64,000 nucleotides of DNA. Source: Paracentrotus lividus. Lineage: Eukaryota > Echinodermata > Echinoidea > Camarodonta > Echinidae. The notes under the pieces are model-generated. The model ran no database searches. It was not told the DNA's origin and worked only from the letters and a program-made list of their open reading frames with translations. Positions 24,401 to 34,740 of the stretch are shown piece by piece. The position numbers and the translations under genes are program-made. The stretch lies in NCBI GenBank assembly GCA_940671915.1, contig CALNVZ010000174.1:77767487-77831486 (forward strand), read 5' to 3'. The stretch's first letter is position 1, and every line of letters starts with the position of its first letter.

Positions 24401-27400
24401 AGCTTCTTGATATTAAACAGTTTTGGATAGAGGCAAGCCCTGTCTGTTTATGCTGTAAAAAAAAAGAGAGAGAGAAATGTTGATTAGAGTATAGTCATAC
24501 ATTGGATCACTGTTTGTTAACAGCATCAATTTGATATCCTTTTAGGCAGTGGGTATCCCTCAAGCATAATCTCAGATTCAATCTAAAATAAAAGGTAGGG
24601 ACTTTCATCTATAGTATGTATTCCATCATTGAGGATGGGGGTAGGGGGTATAGATGTACTGCCTTGACTTTGAGTATAATAATGGATCTGGATCTATTAA
24701 AAAAGGATACAGTGCCAAACATGTATACTCTGCGCAATGTACATATAGGGTATATTCATTTCCCTCAGGTGTTATCATTGAGAATGTAATTTCGTGAGCA
24801 TTTTTTAAATCTACATGTACCTTATTGAACTTATCCTACCATCAGAAACAGCTTCAATATGATCCCAGGACTGTTATTAGGACATATTACGGGATTTCCA
24901 TTCATAAACAGGTGATGATCATAATGATGGTACATATAATACTCTTAGGAACAACATGTAAAGACTACTCTTACTTTCCAAACAAAAATTATACTTGACT
25001 GAAAATTCAATCACAAGTTTGTTTTTCGCGTCTTATATGTGTATATTCGGCCTTTGTCATATAGATGAAATCCTTCTTTTCTCCTTCTTTTTAAGATTAA
25101 ATCCTACTTTTATCTTACTTTTTGGAAGATTAAATCCTACTTTTATCCTACTTTTTGGAAAAATTTGCTCCTACTTTTCTCCTACTTTTTCATTCAAGCC
25201 GACTTGAAGGCCTGAATTAGACAATTAGGCTATTGGAGAAATTGGCAATTAGACCAAGGGAAAATAAGAGTAACTTGATAGCAGACCAAATGGGTTTAGC
25301 CCATGTGGTATGAGGCCAACTGCTGTAAGACCAAGTGGATATAAACTAAGAGCACTACACAGTGGTAGATGACATTGCAAAGCCCATGTCAGAATAATCT
25401 TGAACTATTGCAAGAAGAAAGGGGCCTTTGGTTAGAGGTTGGACCAAAAAGGGATTTAGAACTACCCCCACTAATCAGCATTTCGAGCAGCCGCTTGCCA
25501 TTGTATTTTTGATAACCCACTTAAAGTCTTTAAATAAAGCAATATTGCTTTTACGTTGTTAATCCACTATCCCTGTCCCTCCCTCCCTCACGGCTGTTAA
25601 GAAAAATTTGATATTATGTGATTAATGTATGCATGTAGGTCAGGAGAACATTACTATTGGATTACCCTTTACTTTGTTAATGTTCTAAGGATTATCATTA
25701 TCTGCATATTCTGCATGTACTGTATACGCTGAATATTCCGCAGTGGTTTTGTCTTCGCGACTTACTGAATGTGAACATTTTCACTTCCTGATATGTCTGT
25801 ACATATCAGGAAGCAAAAAATTGAGTACGCGAAAAATACAGCATACATGTATACAATACTTTAGCAATCAACAGTAATATGAGGTCACGATTTAAAAAAA
25901 AAAAGATCAATCTGCTCATGATCAGCTGTTGCACTATTTTCTGTTTCTTGTATTTACTGAATAGCTGCCGTCTACATGTACATTGTAAACTAATATTGTG
26001 TTTATGGTATGTAAACAGAAGTTCACTGATAATATTTTCTCTTTTTGATATCTTTGTAGCTACATTCTGGCCATACTACCATTCTATCTGTTATGTCCAA
26101 TCGGTTGATCCACCTCAATGCTGCTCTAACCTTCTGGCGTCAGGGACCCAATGAATACATCTCCTATGTGATAAGGACTGAAGATGATGCTGCCACTGTG
26201 GATACACTCCCTGTACTTGTAAATTGGTGAGGTCACTGTGATGCTTGAACTTTGGGTTACTATAAAATGTGTCCAAGTAAAAATGTAAAACCCACCTCTT
26301 GAGAGCCTCAAATAAAAATTTCATAACTTAAGCCTGTGCTGCATTGGATGACTAAGATATTAGGCTTTAGAAAACAAATGTCAAAATTGCCTTGTACCAA
26401 CTTTGGGAAAAAGTGATCCTTGCATTTCAATACTGTATAAGCCAATGTTGGACTAGTTTGGGAAATTCGTGAGTGGATAATTTCGTGATTTTTATGATGT
26501 TTTTATTACTATAAATACATGTAGCCTTATGTTGAAGAGGAAATTTTCACGAATATGGACTTACGAAATTCGCAAAAATAAAACCACCGCAAAAATAACC
26601 AGTTATACAGTTGTCCAAATAACCTTTGGTCTCTGACCAATGGACTCAGGAAGGCTTACTGCAATCACTGAATGAATGATTAGAAAGCCAGGGTTGCAAA
26701 ACTTGGTATAAGTTGGTTTTAACAGATTTTTTTTTTTAAAGCTCAAGTTCTCAGCCATCCATTACAGAACAGATATAAATTTGGTATCACTGGATATATT
26801 AGGAGTTCCTCTTTCACATGAAATAAAGATTTATGTCACATAATAAGCTATCAAATTTTGATATGTTGAGTTGAGTTTAGTTTTTTCTTGGATGCAATTT
26901 TGCCATTTAGGACTAGTTTGGGAAATTTGTGTGATCATAATTTTATTATTTTTATGATTTCATTACAATAAATGGCCTTGAATTGAACTGATGGACCAAT
27001 TCGGTTGAGGCAAATGTTTTTCGCAATTGACAAACTTGAAAGTAACGGCGCTGATAATCATAAATATGGTATAAATTGATATTTCACAGCTCACAATGCA
27101 CTTATTTGTTGTACACTTAGGCATTATGACGATACCAAATACTTACCTGTAATTGTTTTTTTCCCTCTCATTTATTTACAGTTTGAAGAACAAGACTCCA
27201 GTGAGTAAGCAGCTATCTTTAGGAGCATGTTTTGAACTACTTCCCACTCTAAAGAAACTACTAGCCAGCAAATTTGAAGAGTAAGTAATATCTTAAAGCT
27301 GTGGTATTTTAGTGTTAGTGTGATTCTCCTCTGTCCTACAGAATTGTTGGTCCACCATGTCATCGGCTGAGGACCAGAGGGGCACTATTACAGATCAAAG

Positions 27401-29873
27401 ATGTTCCGTTGAGAACCAGAAGGGTGCTATTACCATTCACTTTGTACAGCGATAGCGCCCTTCTGGCTCCGAACGGAACATATTTAAGATGCAATAACGC
27501 CCTTCTGGCTCTCAACAGACGATGTGATCTAATTGCCACATAGCCTATTTACCATCCTGTCTAATTTCCAGTGAGGTTTGAACCATTTCATCTAATATTT
27601 ACTTGGTCTAACACGGCTTAAGGCCTCGTCACACCGAGTCCGGTCCGGTGACCGGTACGGCAAACCGTCTCAAATCGCTCCATGAGCGATCCCATAAAAA
27701 CCGTACCGGTTGCCGTTCCGGCTAGTACGGCATAGCCCGTGTTTGTTGTGACCAGTCTCATTGCAATAGTACACGGCCGATTCATTTCGACCGTTTTTGC
27801 CCATTGTTGAACCGGAACTTGCCCGTGCCGTGACCCGGACCGGACTCGGTGTGACGAGGCCTTTAGTCTGCATGTATAATCTGGGAAAAAGTAAGTCGAC
27901 TAAGGGACAATTGACCATCTGGACTTTAGACTAAATGACAATTAGGCCGATTAAGTATTATACCAAGTGACAATTGGACCAAACACATATAGACCACATG
28001 GGTTTAGTCGATGTTATATTTGACAATCGGAGACCATGTGGATATAAAATACATCATGTGAGAAAAGTGGTTTCAGCCTCATTGTTTTTTTTTTTTTACA
28101 TGTACAGCTATGTGAAGACAAGTCTTGATGTACTACGAACCATGCTGAGATTCTGGTGGAATGAGTTGGTGGCACACAGGAATAAAAGTTTCTCTGGTGA
28201 TTTACAACAAAGCAGGTATGGTATACAGATAGGTATACAGCATCATAATGATGTATCTTTGATGATAAACTTGATCTTGTTTCAATGTGAGAAGGGCTTC
28301 TGAAATGTGCTCTGAAATTGGCAGTTTACATTCTGTCTACGCCCACTGTAAATGCCTCTGAAAATTCATATTATAAATTTAACATAATTAAAGATCACAA
28401 AATCATCTTTGACAGTATAAAAACATTAATGATCCGTTCTAGTTTCTGGGAAAATACAAACAAACAAACAAACAAACAAAATAGAAATATGTTTGTAGTC
28501 TTTTACTTCCATTATTGCATGATTTCAAAGAATGCATAGAAATTCTTTGGAGGCAGATTCGTCATAAAATTAAATGAACGATGAAATATTGAACGATGAA
28601 ACTGGGGAGCGTTTCATGAAAGGACTTGCATATTCTATCTGAAAAGTGGTGTTTTATCAAACAGTTACCATATTAATAATGCTTCTCAGCCAATCAAACT
28701 CAAGTAAAGATGTCAGATCTGACAACTTGTCAGACAAGAAATTAAATGCTCTCCTGGTGCAATTGTTTCTGTCCCTTTGACCATTGACTATTATTACCTC
28801 ACTCCAAAGTTAGACAACCATGGGGAAAGATATATTCTTATGCAAATGGAATTGTATTAGGGTATAGATAACAATTGACTTTCATTCCAATTTACTTTTT
28901 CTGATAAATTGTCTCGTAAATACAGTTTGATCTACAGAGTAGATATATAAATGTATAAAGATGTTTGAATAGTACATTGTAAATAACCTGTACAATGTAA
29001 ATTTTGACTTTGTACTATTGCAGGAGTGTTGCAGGTATCTATATGAGTGCTATCGCTATGACTGACATCATTACTAAGCTCTGTAAGAGGAAAGAAAATG
29101 GTATAGCAAAGAAGGCTGAGGTAAATTACATCACTTATTCTCTCTTTATTGACAATTATTTAATCAAAAGAGAGGATTGACACTAATCTTATTTTGTTTT
29201 CAGAAATGTACATAATATTAGGAAAATTACTGAGAAAGTAAATATATTTGTAATAATGATATGATAATCAGAGCAATCATCAATCAAGAAAAGTTTAGAT
29301 CTCAACATAATAAAATTAAAGACTTGTGACGAAGTTGTTAAAGGGAACTGAATCCCAATGAGAGACTCAATCTTATGGATAAAAATAAAATGAGAAAAGC
29401 AGTTAAAAAAAATTTAATGGAAAACCTTATGAAATGAGAGAGTTATGGAAGTTTGAAAAGTTTAAGAGCAATAAAAGGAAAAAAAAATATTGATGAACTG
29501 ATATTTTCTGATTCCTACAATGTATCTTACTCATCAGTTCAATGAACCCATGTGAAGTAAGTTTGAATCGTGAGATAGTATCAATATATCTGCTTTATCA
29601 CTCTTTCTTGCTATCACTTTCACAATCTCTGTTTGCTTCTTCCCCTCCCTCTTTTTCTTTCAATCAATTGATTTCAAAATCTCTCTCTCTCTCTCTCTCT
29701 CTCAATTTCGCTAAATCTCACTCACTCACCATTCATCATTCTGTGTATATATTACTTTAACTCTCAATTTAGATCACATTCATTTATTATTTTCAATATC
29801 ACTTACATACAATCTCAATCTCTCTCTCTCTCTCTTTATACAGATTGTTGGAACACTCCTGGCTCAACTTTAG
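18440..29873 (+). CDS. KATNBL1: Katanin p80 subunit B-like 1 (con80 domain protein), complete, 9 coding exons, 306 aa
   Basis: Exons: 18440-18541, 19029-19081, 19963-20044, 20615-20797, 26060-26226, 27182-27280, 28108-28215, 29024-29120, 29844-29873 (TAG). All junctions are GT-AG and keep phase; the total is 921 bases, close to the 304 aa of the human protein. Residues 1-140 are basic and low in structure, with an acidic DDRYDEGYDEVDEKEN patch. Residues 141-306 form the con80 domain: NRLIHLNAALTFWR, TVDTLPVLVNC, LGACFELLPTLKKLL and SKFEDYVKTSL match the vertebrate family closely. The con80 domain is known to bind the katanin p60 ATPase; KATNBL1 competes with or helps katanin p80 in regulating microtubule severing and is nuclear or at spindle poles in vertebrates (family knowledge). 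The start codon is the first ATG after a 21-base leader behind an acceptor. The last acceptor sits in a (CT)n tract. Introns 4 and 6 hold nested transposons. Confidence 0.93.
18686..18762 (+). repeat. tRNA-derived SINE-like sequence in KATNBL1 intron 1
   Basis: Has a good internal A box (GAGCTCAGTTGGTGGAGC) and B box (GGTTCGAATCC) at tRNA spacing, and outer ends GGGCTT/AAGCCC. The acceptor, D and anticodon stems do not all fold at normal tRNA spacing (three extra bases before the D stem), and a T-rich tail follows, so a tRNA-derived SINE head is likelier than a working tRNA gene. The anticodon is not assigned. Confidence 0.5.
19191..19250 (+). repeat. (TTTG)n microsatellite
   Basis: About 60 bases of TTTG units in KATNBL1 intron 2. 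Confidence 0.9.
20885..21170 (+). repeat. Direct repeat copy A flanking the intron-4 transposon cluster
   Basis: Starts CACAGCACTACACACTG and ends GTAGGTCAAGAGAAC. It matches 25350-25645 (GAGCACTACACAGTGG ... GTAGGTCAGGAGAAC) in the same orientation, with scattered differences. The duplicated segment is intronic only. Confidence 0.7.
21308..21763. mobile_element. Possible TTAA-site insertion (piggyBac- or Kolobok-like MITE)
   Basis: A 456-base CpG-richer segment is bounded by TTAA at 21304-21307 and TTAA at 21764-21767, with weak ends AGGCGCTCG... and ...ACGTCCCT (inverse start AGGGACGT). It interrupts the GTCTAATT-type arm cleanly. The terminal pairing is short, so the superfamily is tentative. 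Confidence 0.4.
21931..25214. mobile_element. 3.28 kb DNA transposon with CAGGCCTTCAAG termini and 6-bp target duplication
   Basis: The left end CAGGCCTTCAAGCG (21931) and right end CGACTTGAAGGCCTG (to 25214) are inverted repeats (12 matching bases). Direct AATTAG flanks both sides (21925-21930 and 25215-25220). Subterminal zones repeat CTCCTACTTTTCCTACTTTTT-like units, including a 34-base tandem pair at about 25097-25165. The interior has the remains of a coding region (23696-24030). The CAG...CTG ends recall hAT elements, but the duplication is 6 bp rather than 8, so the superfamily is open (a 6-bp duplication would also suit IS3EU). Confidence 0.65.
23696..24030 (+). pseudogene. Possible degraded transposase fragment
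   Basis: A 79-codon open frame ends with LVNLGSDGPNLAKYSG, close to the SDGPN motif seen in a group of hAT-like transposases. About 15 codons after the stop, another frame reads HVVYNASKVHALAW, resembling the following (H)-V-x-H-N-A segment of the same proteins. Stops and frame changes in between mark it as dead. The identification is from motif memory only and could be coincidence. Confidence 0.35.
25350..25645 (+). repeat. Direct repeat copy B flanking the intron-4 transposon cluster
   Basis: Partner of 20885-21170. It shares the words GAACTACCCCC, TAATCAGCATT/CATCGGCATT and GCCATTGTA.TTTTGA in order. It follows the end of the GTCTAATT element directly. Confidence 0.7.
25690..25865. repeat. 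Short inverted-repeat element with a 13-bp stem hairpin
   Basis: CTTCCTGATATGT (about 25786) and ACATATCAGGAAG (about 25802) form a perfect hairpin. The outer parts pair loosely (GTATACGCTG...CAGCATACATGTATAC; TTCGCGA...ACGCGAA). A related fragment with CGCAAAAATAAAACCACCGC lies at about 26570-26610. Confidence 0.45.
26452..26985 (+). repeat. Pair of GGACTAGTTTGGGAAATT repeats in KATNBL1 intron 5
   Basis: 26452-26535 and 26910-26985 share GGACTAGTTTGGGAAATT, TTTTTATGAT, ATTAC.ATAAAT and the following GCCTT, in the same orientation. It is a diverged local duplication. Confidence 0.5.
27400..27525. repeat. CCAGAAGGGCGCTAT hairpin repeat in KATNBL1 intron 6
   Basis: ATGTTCCGTTGAGAACCAGA (27400) and TCTGGCTCCGAACGGAACAT (to about 27481) are inverted copies. 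CCCTTCTGGCTC occurs again at about 27502, so the arm is partly tandem. It lies directly beside the second GTCTAATT element. Confidence 0.55.
27526..28050. mobile_element. GTCTAATT-family inverted-repeat element, copy 2, split by a MITE
   Basis: The left arm 27526-27620 carries CTGTCTAATTTCC, TTCATCTAAT and TTGGTCTAAC. The right arm 27866-28050 carries the inverse: TTTAGACTAAATGACAATTAG, AATTGGACC and AGACCACATGG...GACCATGTGGATATAAA. The MITE 27621-27862 sits between them. Confidence 0.6.
27621..27862. mobile_element. Harbinger-like MITE, 242 bp, TTA target duplication
   Basis: Perfect 28-bp inverted ends start AGGCCTCGTCACACCGAGTC. TTA is duplicated at 27618-27620 and 27863-27865. A three-base TWA duplication with such ends is the mark of PIF/Harbinger non-autonomous elements (family knowledge). 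The interior is GC-rich, with more internal palindromes (CCGGTGACCGG) and no gene. Confidence 0.7.
28457..28482 (+). repeat. (AAAC)n microsatellite
   Basis: Six to seven ACAA units in KATNBL1 intron 7. Confidence 0.8.
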
Positions 29874-32800
29874 ATACTGTTTATTGGTTGTATAGGAGTG
29901 CTGAGAAACACTTGGGATGTACATGTAGGAAATAATTTTAGAGGTTTGTACATATTATCTACTTTCTTGAACTCATCATACGGTTTTCATACCATTTTTT
30001 ATGATTGCTTTAGGTTTTACTATTTTGATTACCTAGAAGCCTTGAATTGATTCAAGCATTTTATGGTGTGAATATCATCTATTTCCCCATTTTTCAAACT
30101 TGTATATTTGCTTTGTTTTGATTATTGTAATTTTTTGTTGTTGATGATTTAAGTAATCACTCTTACATGTAGGGGCAAGTAAAAAAAAAAAAGAAAAGGG
30201 ATATACATCTCTAGCTCCAAAAGGCTATAGTTTTGTTAACATATGAATTATGCAACAAAAAGAGTAACGTATAAATCAGAAGGTTAAATTATGTATTTCT
30301 GAGAGATGTGTTATAATGCAAAGATACATTATTGCTGTGAACATAATGGAGATGTTGACATCTTAGTTTCCGTCCTTATTAGAAAAGTATTTGAAAGTTA
30401 CAATGCAGTTGAATGTGCTTCCGTCCATGTGATATTTTCATATTTATGTGCGTATATATATTTATACTATATTATATATTCACCTTGACTAGATCTTTTA
30501 CATAGTTCCATTCAGGAAAAAAAATGTCATTATATATCTTGCACAGTATGAAATGTAATTTTTAAATGGCAATCAGTATCATGAAAATTAATTCAAGATA
30601 CATGTATGTGATGATCGCCTGTGGTTGAGTTATTACTCGGACTTTTTGATAAGTCAACTCCAAAGTAGAAATGGTAGATTTGAGATATCCTTTGATAAAT
30701 AATTTTGTCATTGTGTAGCTTGAATTGGATTAGGGATTACATTGGCTTTTATCTAAACATGTACAATTATGAATATGGAAAGTCCAATACATTGCAGAAT
30801 AAGTTTTACAAGGTCTCAGCAACAGTGTGAAGAATACATGTAGTCCCAGCACATCAGTTTTTTTTCTAACATGAATGTCAGACAATGTTAAGAGGCTAGT
30901 TGAATAAAAGAAAAGCCTTATCCATTGCATTTATTTTAAGGATAACTAATTTTCTTAAAAGATGAAAATAATTAATGCAGTCAGTGTGTATGGTGTGATA
31001 TAATGACAATACATGTACAACACAAAATATACTTTTAGTTAGTTCTGAAACATTTTGTTGAAGTGAGTTTATTTCAGTTGCCTTTACAATGTACATTTTC
31101 AATTTTATACATATTTCATTCAATTATTTACAATGATTTAATTTTCAGTCTTAGTGAGCATCTTGATATATTTGAATATTACAGCTGCAATATTTACTTC
31201 AATCTCTTTACATCTACAAATACATTTCATTACACAGTATACCTACCCATTCTAAAATAGTAATACTAATAAATACTTGTTCATGTTGAGTGATTTCAGG
31301 AATTTACAAGTTTAGAACAGAATGGTAATTGGTGAATTTGTTTTGTACAAAACATGGAGAGTAGCCCCAAAGCAAATGATCGAGTTGACCATGGTGATCT
31401 TGAAGACTTCACAGAATTTATAACCTTTTCAACTTTTTTTGTATAATATTCACTAACCTGTCAAATACATGCATATTGTACATTTACAGTCCATTCCTGC
31501 TGTCAGAGATGCTCAGGACATACATTAACCTTGTAATTCACGCTTGTTATAAATTTACTGAAGACATGCATTTGAGCACATAGACCAGCACATAGGCAAT
31601 TGATAATGAAAACTCTATTGGAGATGAATTATTTACTATATTTCACCTACTGACATTGCGACTTAGAGAATTGCAGCATTGTAATGGAGTTTTGTTGTAT
31701 TTGTGATCATTTCAATGGGAGTAGACTGTATTTCTCTTGTCATTAAAAATCAGTTTGTTTTCAAGACAAAATCCCATTCTCTGAGTGAAATCATTGGCAC
31801 TTATTCTGAAAGGGGATCATTTTTAACGCCAGAACAAGTATTACATGTAAGCAGCATCCTAAACTTTTAAAATCAAGTTGCTTGAAAAATAAAGTAAGGC
31901 ATTCAAACCACACGCATGTTTGCTACACAGCCCCATAAAATTACAGTGGAAACTTGTTATATTATGAGGTCCTTGGGACCATGGAAATTACCTTACTATA
32001 TAGCTTTATATAAGGGTACACGTGAAGAAAAAAACAAACAAACAAAAGAATACAAAGAGCTGGGACCAGTAAAATTACTTTGTCATATCAGACCACTTTA
32101 TAACAAGTTTCCATTGTAATTACTTGCGAGTGTTGATCGTCTCTGCTTACCTCCTCTGAAAAGGAAAAATGACACATGTATTTTGATTTTCATTTGAAGA
32201 AGAAAATATCAATATCAAAATAGCTGTTTCTTGTCAACAAATGGAGCAAATCAAAATTCTCATTTTGGGTAATTACATAGGAAAGGGTTTTCTTTTGTAG
32301 TAGATGATAAATAATTTTTATTTTCACCATCTTCATATCAAAGCCCTCAAGCATTCATGTACTCTGAAATTTTAGGCTGAATATTTTTGATGCATCCATA
32401 AGTGACTGAAAAGAGACAGCATCTTCGCATTTAAATTAACACAACACATATTTTAAAATGTTTTCTTCACTGCACAAGAATAACCTGATCTGACCCCTAC
32501 ATAAAAATTCCTAGCAATAGGGCAAAGTGATGATTTTAATACACTGAATGCATGTACTAAACATGCGGCACTTTTTTTATTCTAAAAAACTTCATTTAAA
32601 GTACTGAACAATATTAGTTTATCTAACAATATGCTATTCTATAGAACTCTGCACAATTCAAACACATTTGTATAATTTATGGTATCTAAAGTACATGTAT
32701 AATACCAACAATAGAATAATAAAATTCATTGTATTTGAGTTGTTGATGAGTCATTGATACATGTACTTCACAAAAGAGAGATCAACAGAGAGGTAGAGGC

Positions 32801-33613
32801 CAAAGCACGCAGTTTATATCAGGTGTGTGAGAGTTCAGCTGTTTAGCTGATTTCAGCTTTTTGGGGGTTCAATTTTCAGCTGATTTTACCTTTACCTCTG
32901 TAGGAAAAGTATGGGAGCTCTTTCACTTTTATATTTTTTCAGCTCTTTTTATTTGTGGTGACTCACACCCCTGTTAATATATATTCATAAATTGCACATA
33001 AAGAATTGAAATGACAATTCCAAATTAGTATGCATGAAGCAACACAAATCATTGTCAGAATATGGATATGTATCAACAAAAACAAAGAAAAAAAACACCT
33101 CAAAACCATAACAACACAAACAAATGTCAATTACACACCATTGGTGCTTTTATGTCAATTTTACAAGCCTTCCACTTAATAAATAAACAAACAAATTATT
33201 TATTCATTCATAATTACATGTAGTACTTCACTGCCATGATAGCAGGATATAGGTTCTCTAAATCAGGCAAAACAAATTATTAACCGTGTGGTAAATGATG
33301 CATTAACAGTGAGCATTACCTTTAATAATGTTTGACATTGTACTTGAATCCAAAATGCAAAGTAAACATATCAGCAGGAAGATCAAACAGTTTAAATGAA
33401 AATAAATTTTAAATGGTTGATTTTTCATTTCTTCAAAAGGATTCACGAGTGAGAGAAATATATTATGAGTACCAATTTGAGGGGAAAGTCATTCATTTAA
33501 ATCTATGAAAAATGTTGTACAGCTCTGGATTAATTTCTTTTCTTTTTTTTACTATCAGATCATAAAATTGTAAATTTAAATACATGTACAGGTCATGTTC
33601 TAAATTTTCTTCT
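29874..33613. other. 3' flanks of KATNBL1 and of the ZDHHC22-like gene (convergent)
   Basis: No exon recognised. AATAAA occurs on the plus strand at 31268-31273 and 31888-31893. TTTATT (AATAAA on the minus strand) occurs near 33198 and 32948. The true 3' ends are not fixed by the sequence alone. The rest is AT-rich with many ACATGTA words. Confidence 0.45.
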
Positions 33614-34462
33614 CTACTCCATGTTCTTGTACATTCCATCGCCATACTGAGGCAATGGCAATGGAAAGATCATCCCAATATACCAATACTTTCCAAACAC
33701 ATCATTCCATTTTGAGCACATACTCTTCCCATGTTTCAGTGTCTTCCCAGAGCCATAGAGGGCCTCATGAGTTGTTGATCCTGTGATGACTAAGAACATT
33801 TCCCACACAAAGAAACCAATCGACACAAAACCACCAAAAAGACAGATGTAAAGAAACATTGTTAATGCGAGTTCTATGGTGTCAGTGTGACCTGTAAACC
33901 ATCCTGAAGCAGCCCTTGGGAGAAGCACAAGATAAGTCCAGGCACCAGGGAAATCTACGTGATGGGCAAGACTCAGGTACAAGGCTGTCTGCAACAAGCA
34001 GTAGAAAGCAGTCATTGTGGAATACCAACAGAACCAGATGAAATACTTCTGATTGTGATATCCAATGCATCTTCCCAGTAAGTAACAATGATGATCGTGC
34101 TTCAGGACGACAGACTCACAGAGCGAACAGTAATGGGCACGGAAAGGAAGTGAAGCGGAAGTCTTATGCGATCGGAGTGATGTGTCTTTATATCTAGCGA
34201 GTAGGTAGTTGCCAAATGCAGCTCCGATGGAATAGGTGGCAAACAGTCGGTGCTTCCATTCAACGAACCCTAATTTATTCACCAGTTCTGGAATTGTGAA
34301 GAATGTGACAGTAGCTGCTGATACGAATGTGACTAACAGAAAAAATAAAACTCCAACGTAACTGAATATCAGCACAATAAAGTTCTTGTCGGATTTTCTT
34401 CTCGTTGCCGTTGGTTGTTTATTGGCATGTTTAGTGCTCGACTTTCTTGTCTTCCGTTGCAT
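33614..34462 (-). CDS. ZDHHC22: ZDHHC22-like palmitoyltransferase, single exon, 282 aa
   Basis: An uninterrupted frame. DHHC enzymes attach palmitate to cysteines of membrane proteins; the catalytic residues are D123-H124-H125-C126. Four hydrophobic segments (about 28-53, 70-90, 140-165, 196-227) fit a four-helix membrane topology with the DHHC loop in the cytosol between helices 2 and 3. TTHE at 230-233 fits the family's TTxE motif. Only the second zinc site remains (C112, C115, H125, C132); the first CxxC pair and its partner cysteine are absent (the region reads RAHYCSLCESVVLKHDHHC). The same loss is found, as I recall it, in vertebrate ZDHHC22, as are HDHHC, the W/V-FGK-W near the end and the small size, so I favour ZDHHC22; ZDHHC24 is the alternative. 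The start codon is the first ATG after the upstream stop and gives a basic N-terminus. Confidence 0.85.
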   Translation of the reverse strand: MQRKTRKSSTKHANKQPTATRRKSDKNFIVLIFSYVGVLFFLLVTFVSAATVTFFTIPELVNKLGFVEWKHRLFATYSIGAAFGNYLLARYKDTSLRSHKTSASLPFRAHYCSLCESVVLKHDHHCYLLGRCIGYHNQKYFIWFCWYSTMTAFYCLLQTALYLSLAHHVDFPGAWTYLVLLPRAASGWFTGHTDTIELALTMFLYICLFGGFVSIGFFVWEMFLVITGSTTHEALYGSGKTLKHGKSMCSKWNDVFGKYWYIGMIFPLPLPQYGDGMYKNME

Positions 34463-34740
34463 TTTGACTTTATATATTAGCTTTCAAACATGCACAACCA
34501 CTGAGACCGAGTGTGAGGCTGAGGGTAAAGAAGGCTCGAAGCACATTCACTGCATTTAGAATTAGAGAAGTCTTTCATGGTCATCGATTAGACGCCTGTT
34601 CAGCAACTGGATGAGCGTTCGTTGTGTAACGTGCTTCCACTTGTATCTGTCGAATAGTAAACTCTAGATAGAGTCACCTCTTGAAATATAACCTGCAATG
34701 TCAAGTATTGTGTTTTTAATGTAGAGTCCGTTTCACAGGC
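34463..34740 (-). promoter_or_regulatory. Putative promoter of the ZDHHC22-like gene
   Basis: Upstream sequence with CpG words (CGAAGC, CGATTAGACGCC, GAGCGTTCGTTG) denser than the background. A TATATATT-like word at 34473 lies on the strand opposite to the expected TATA reading, so the core element is uncertain. Confidence 0.25.

Larger units (their letters stand above)
21180..25345. mobile_element. Inverted-repeat element of the GTCTAATT family, copy 1, split by two later insertions
   Basis: The left arm (about 21180-21307 and 21764-21930) carries many spaced words of the type TTGGTCTAA, TTCGTCTAAT and CATGGTCTAATT. The right arm (25215-25345) carries the reverse complement (AATTAGAC, GGCAATTAGACCAAG, AGACCAAGTGGATATAAA). 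The outer ends pair (CCACTTGGTCT / AGACCAAGTGG). Two other elements interrupt it, at 21308-21763 and 21931-25214. No coding sequence belongs to this element itself. Confidence 0.65.
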
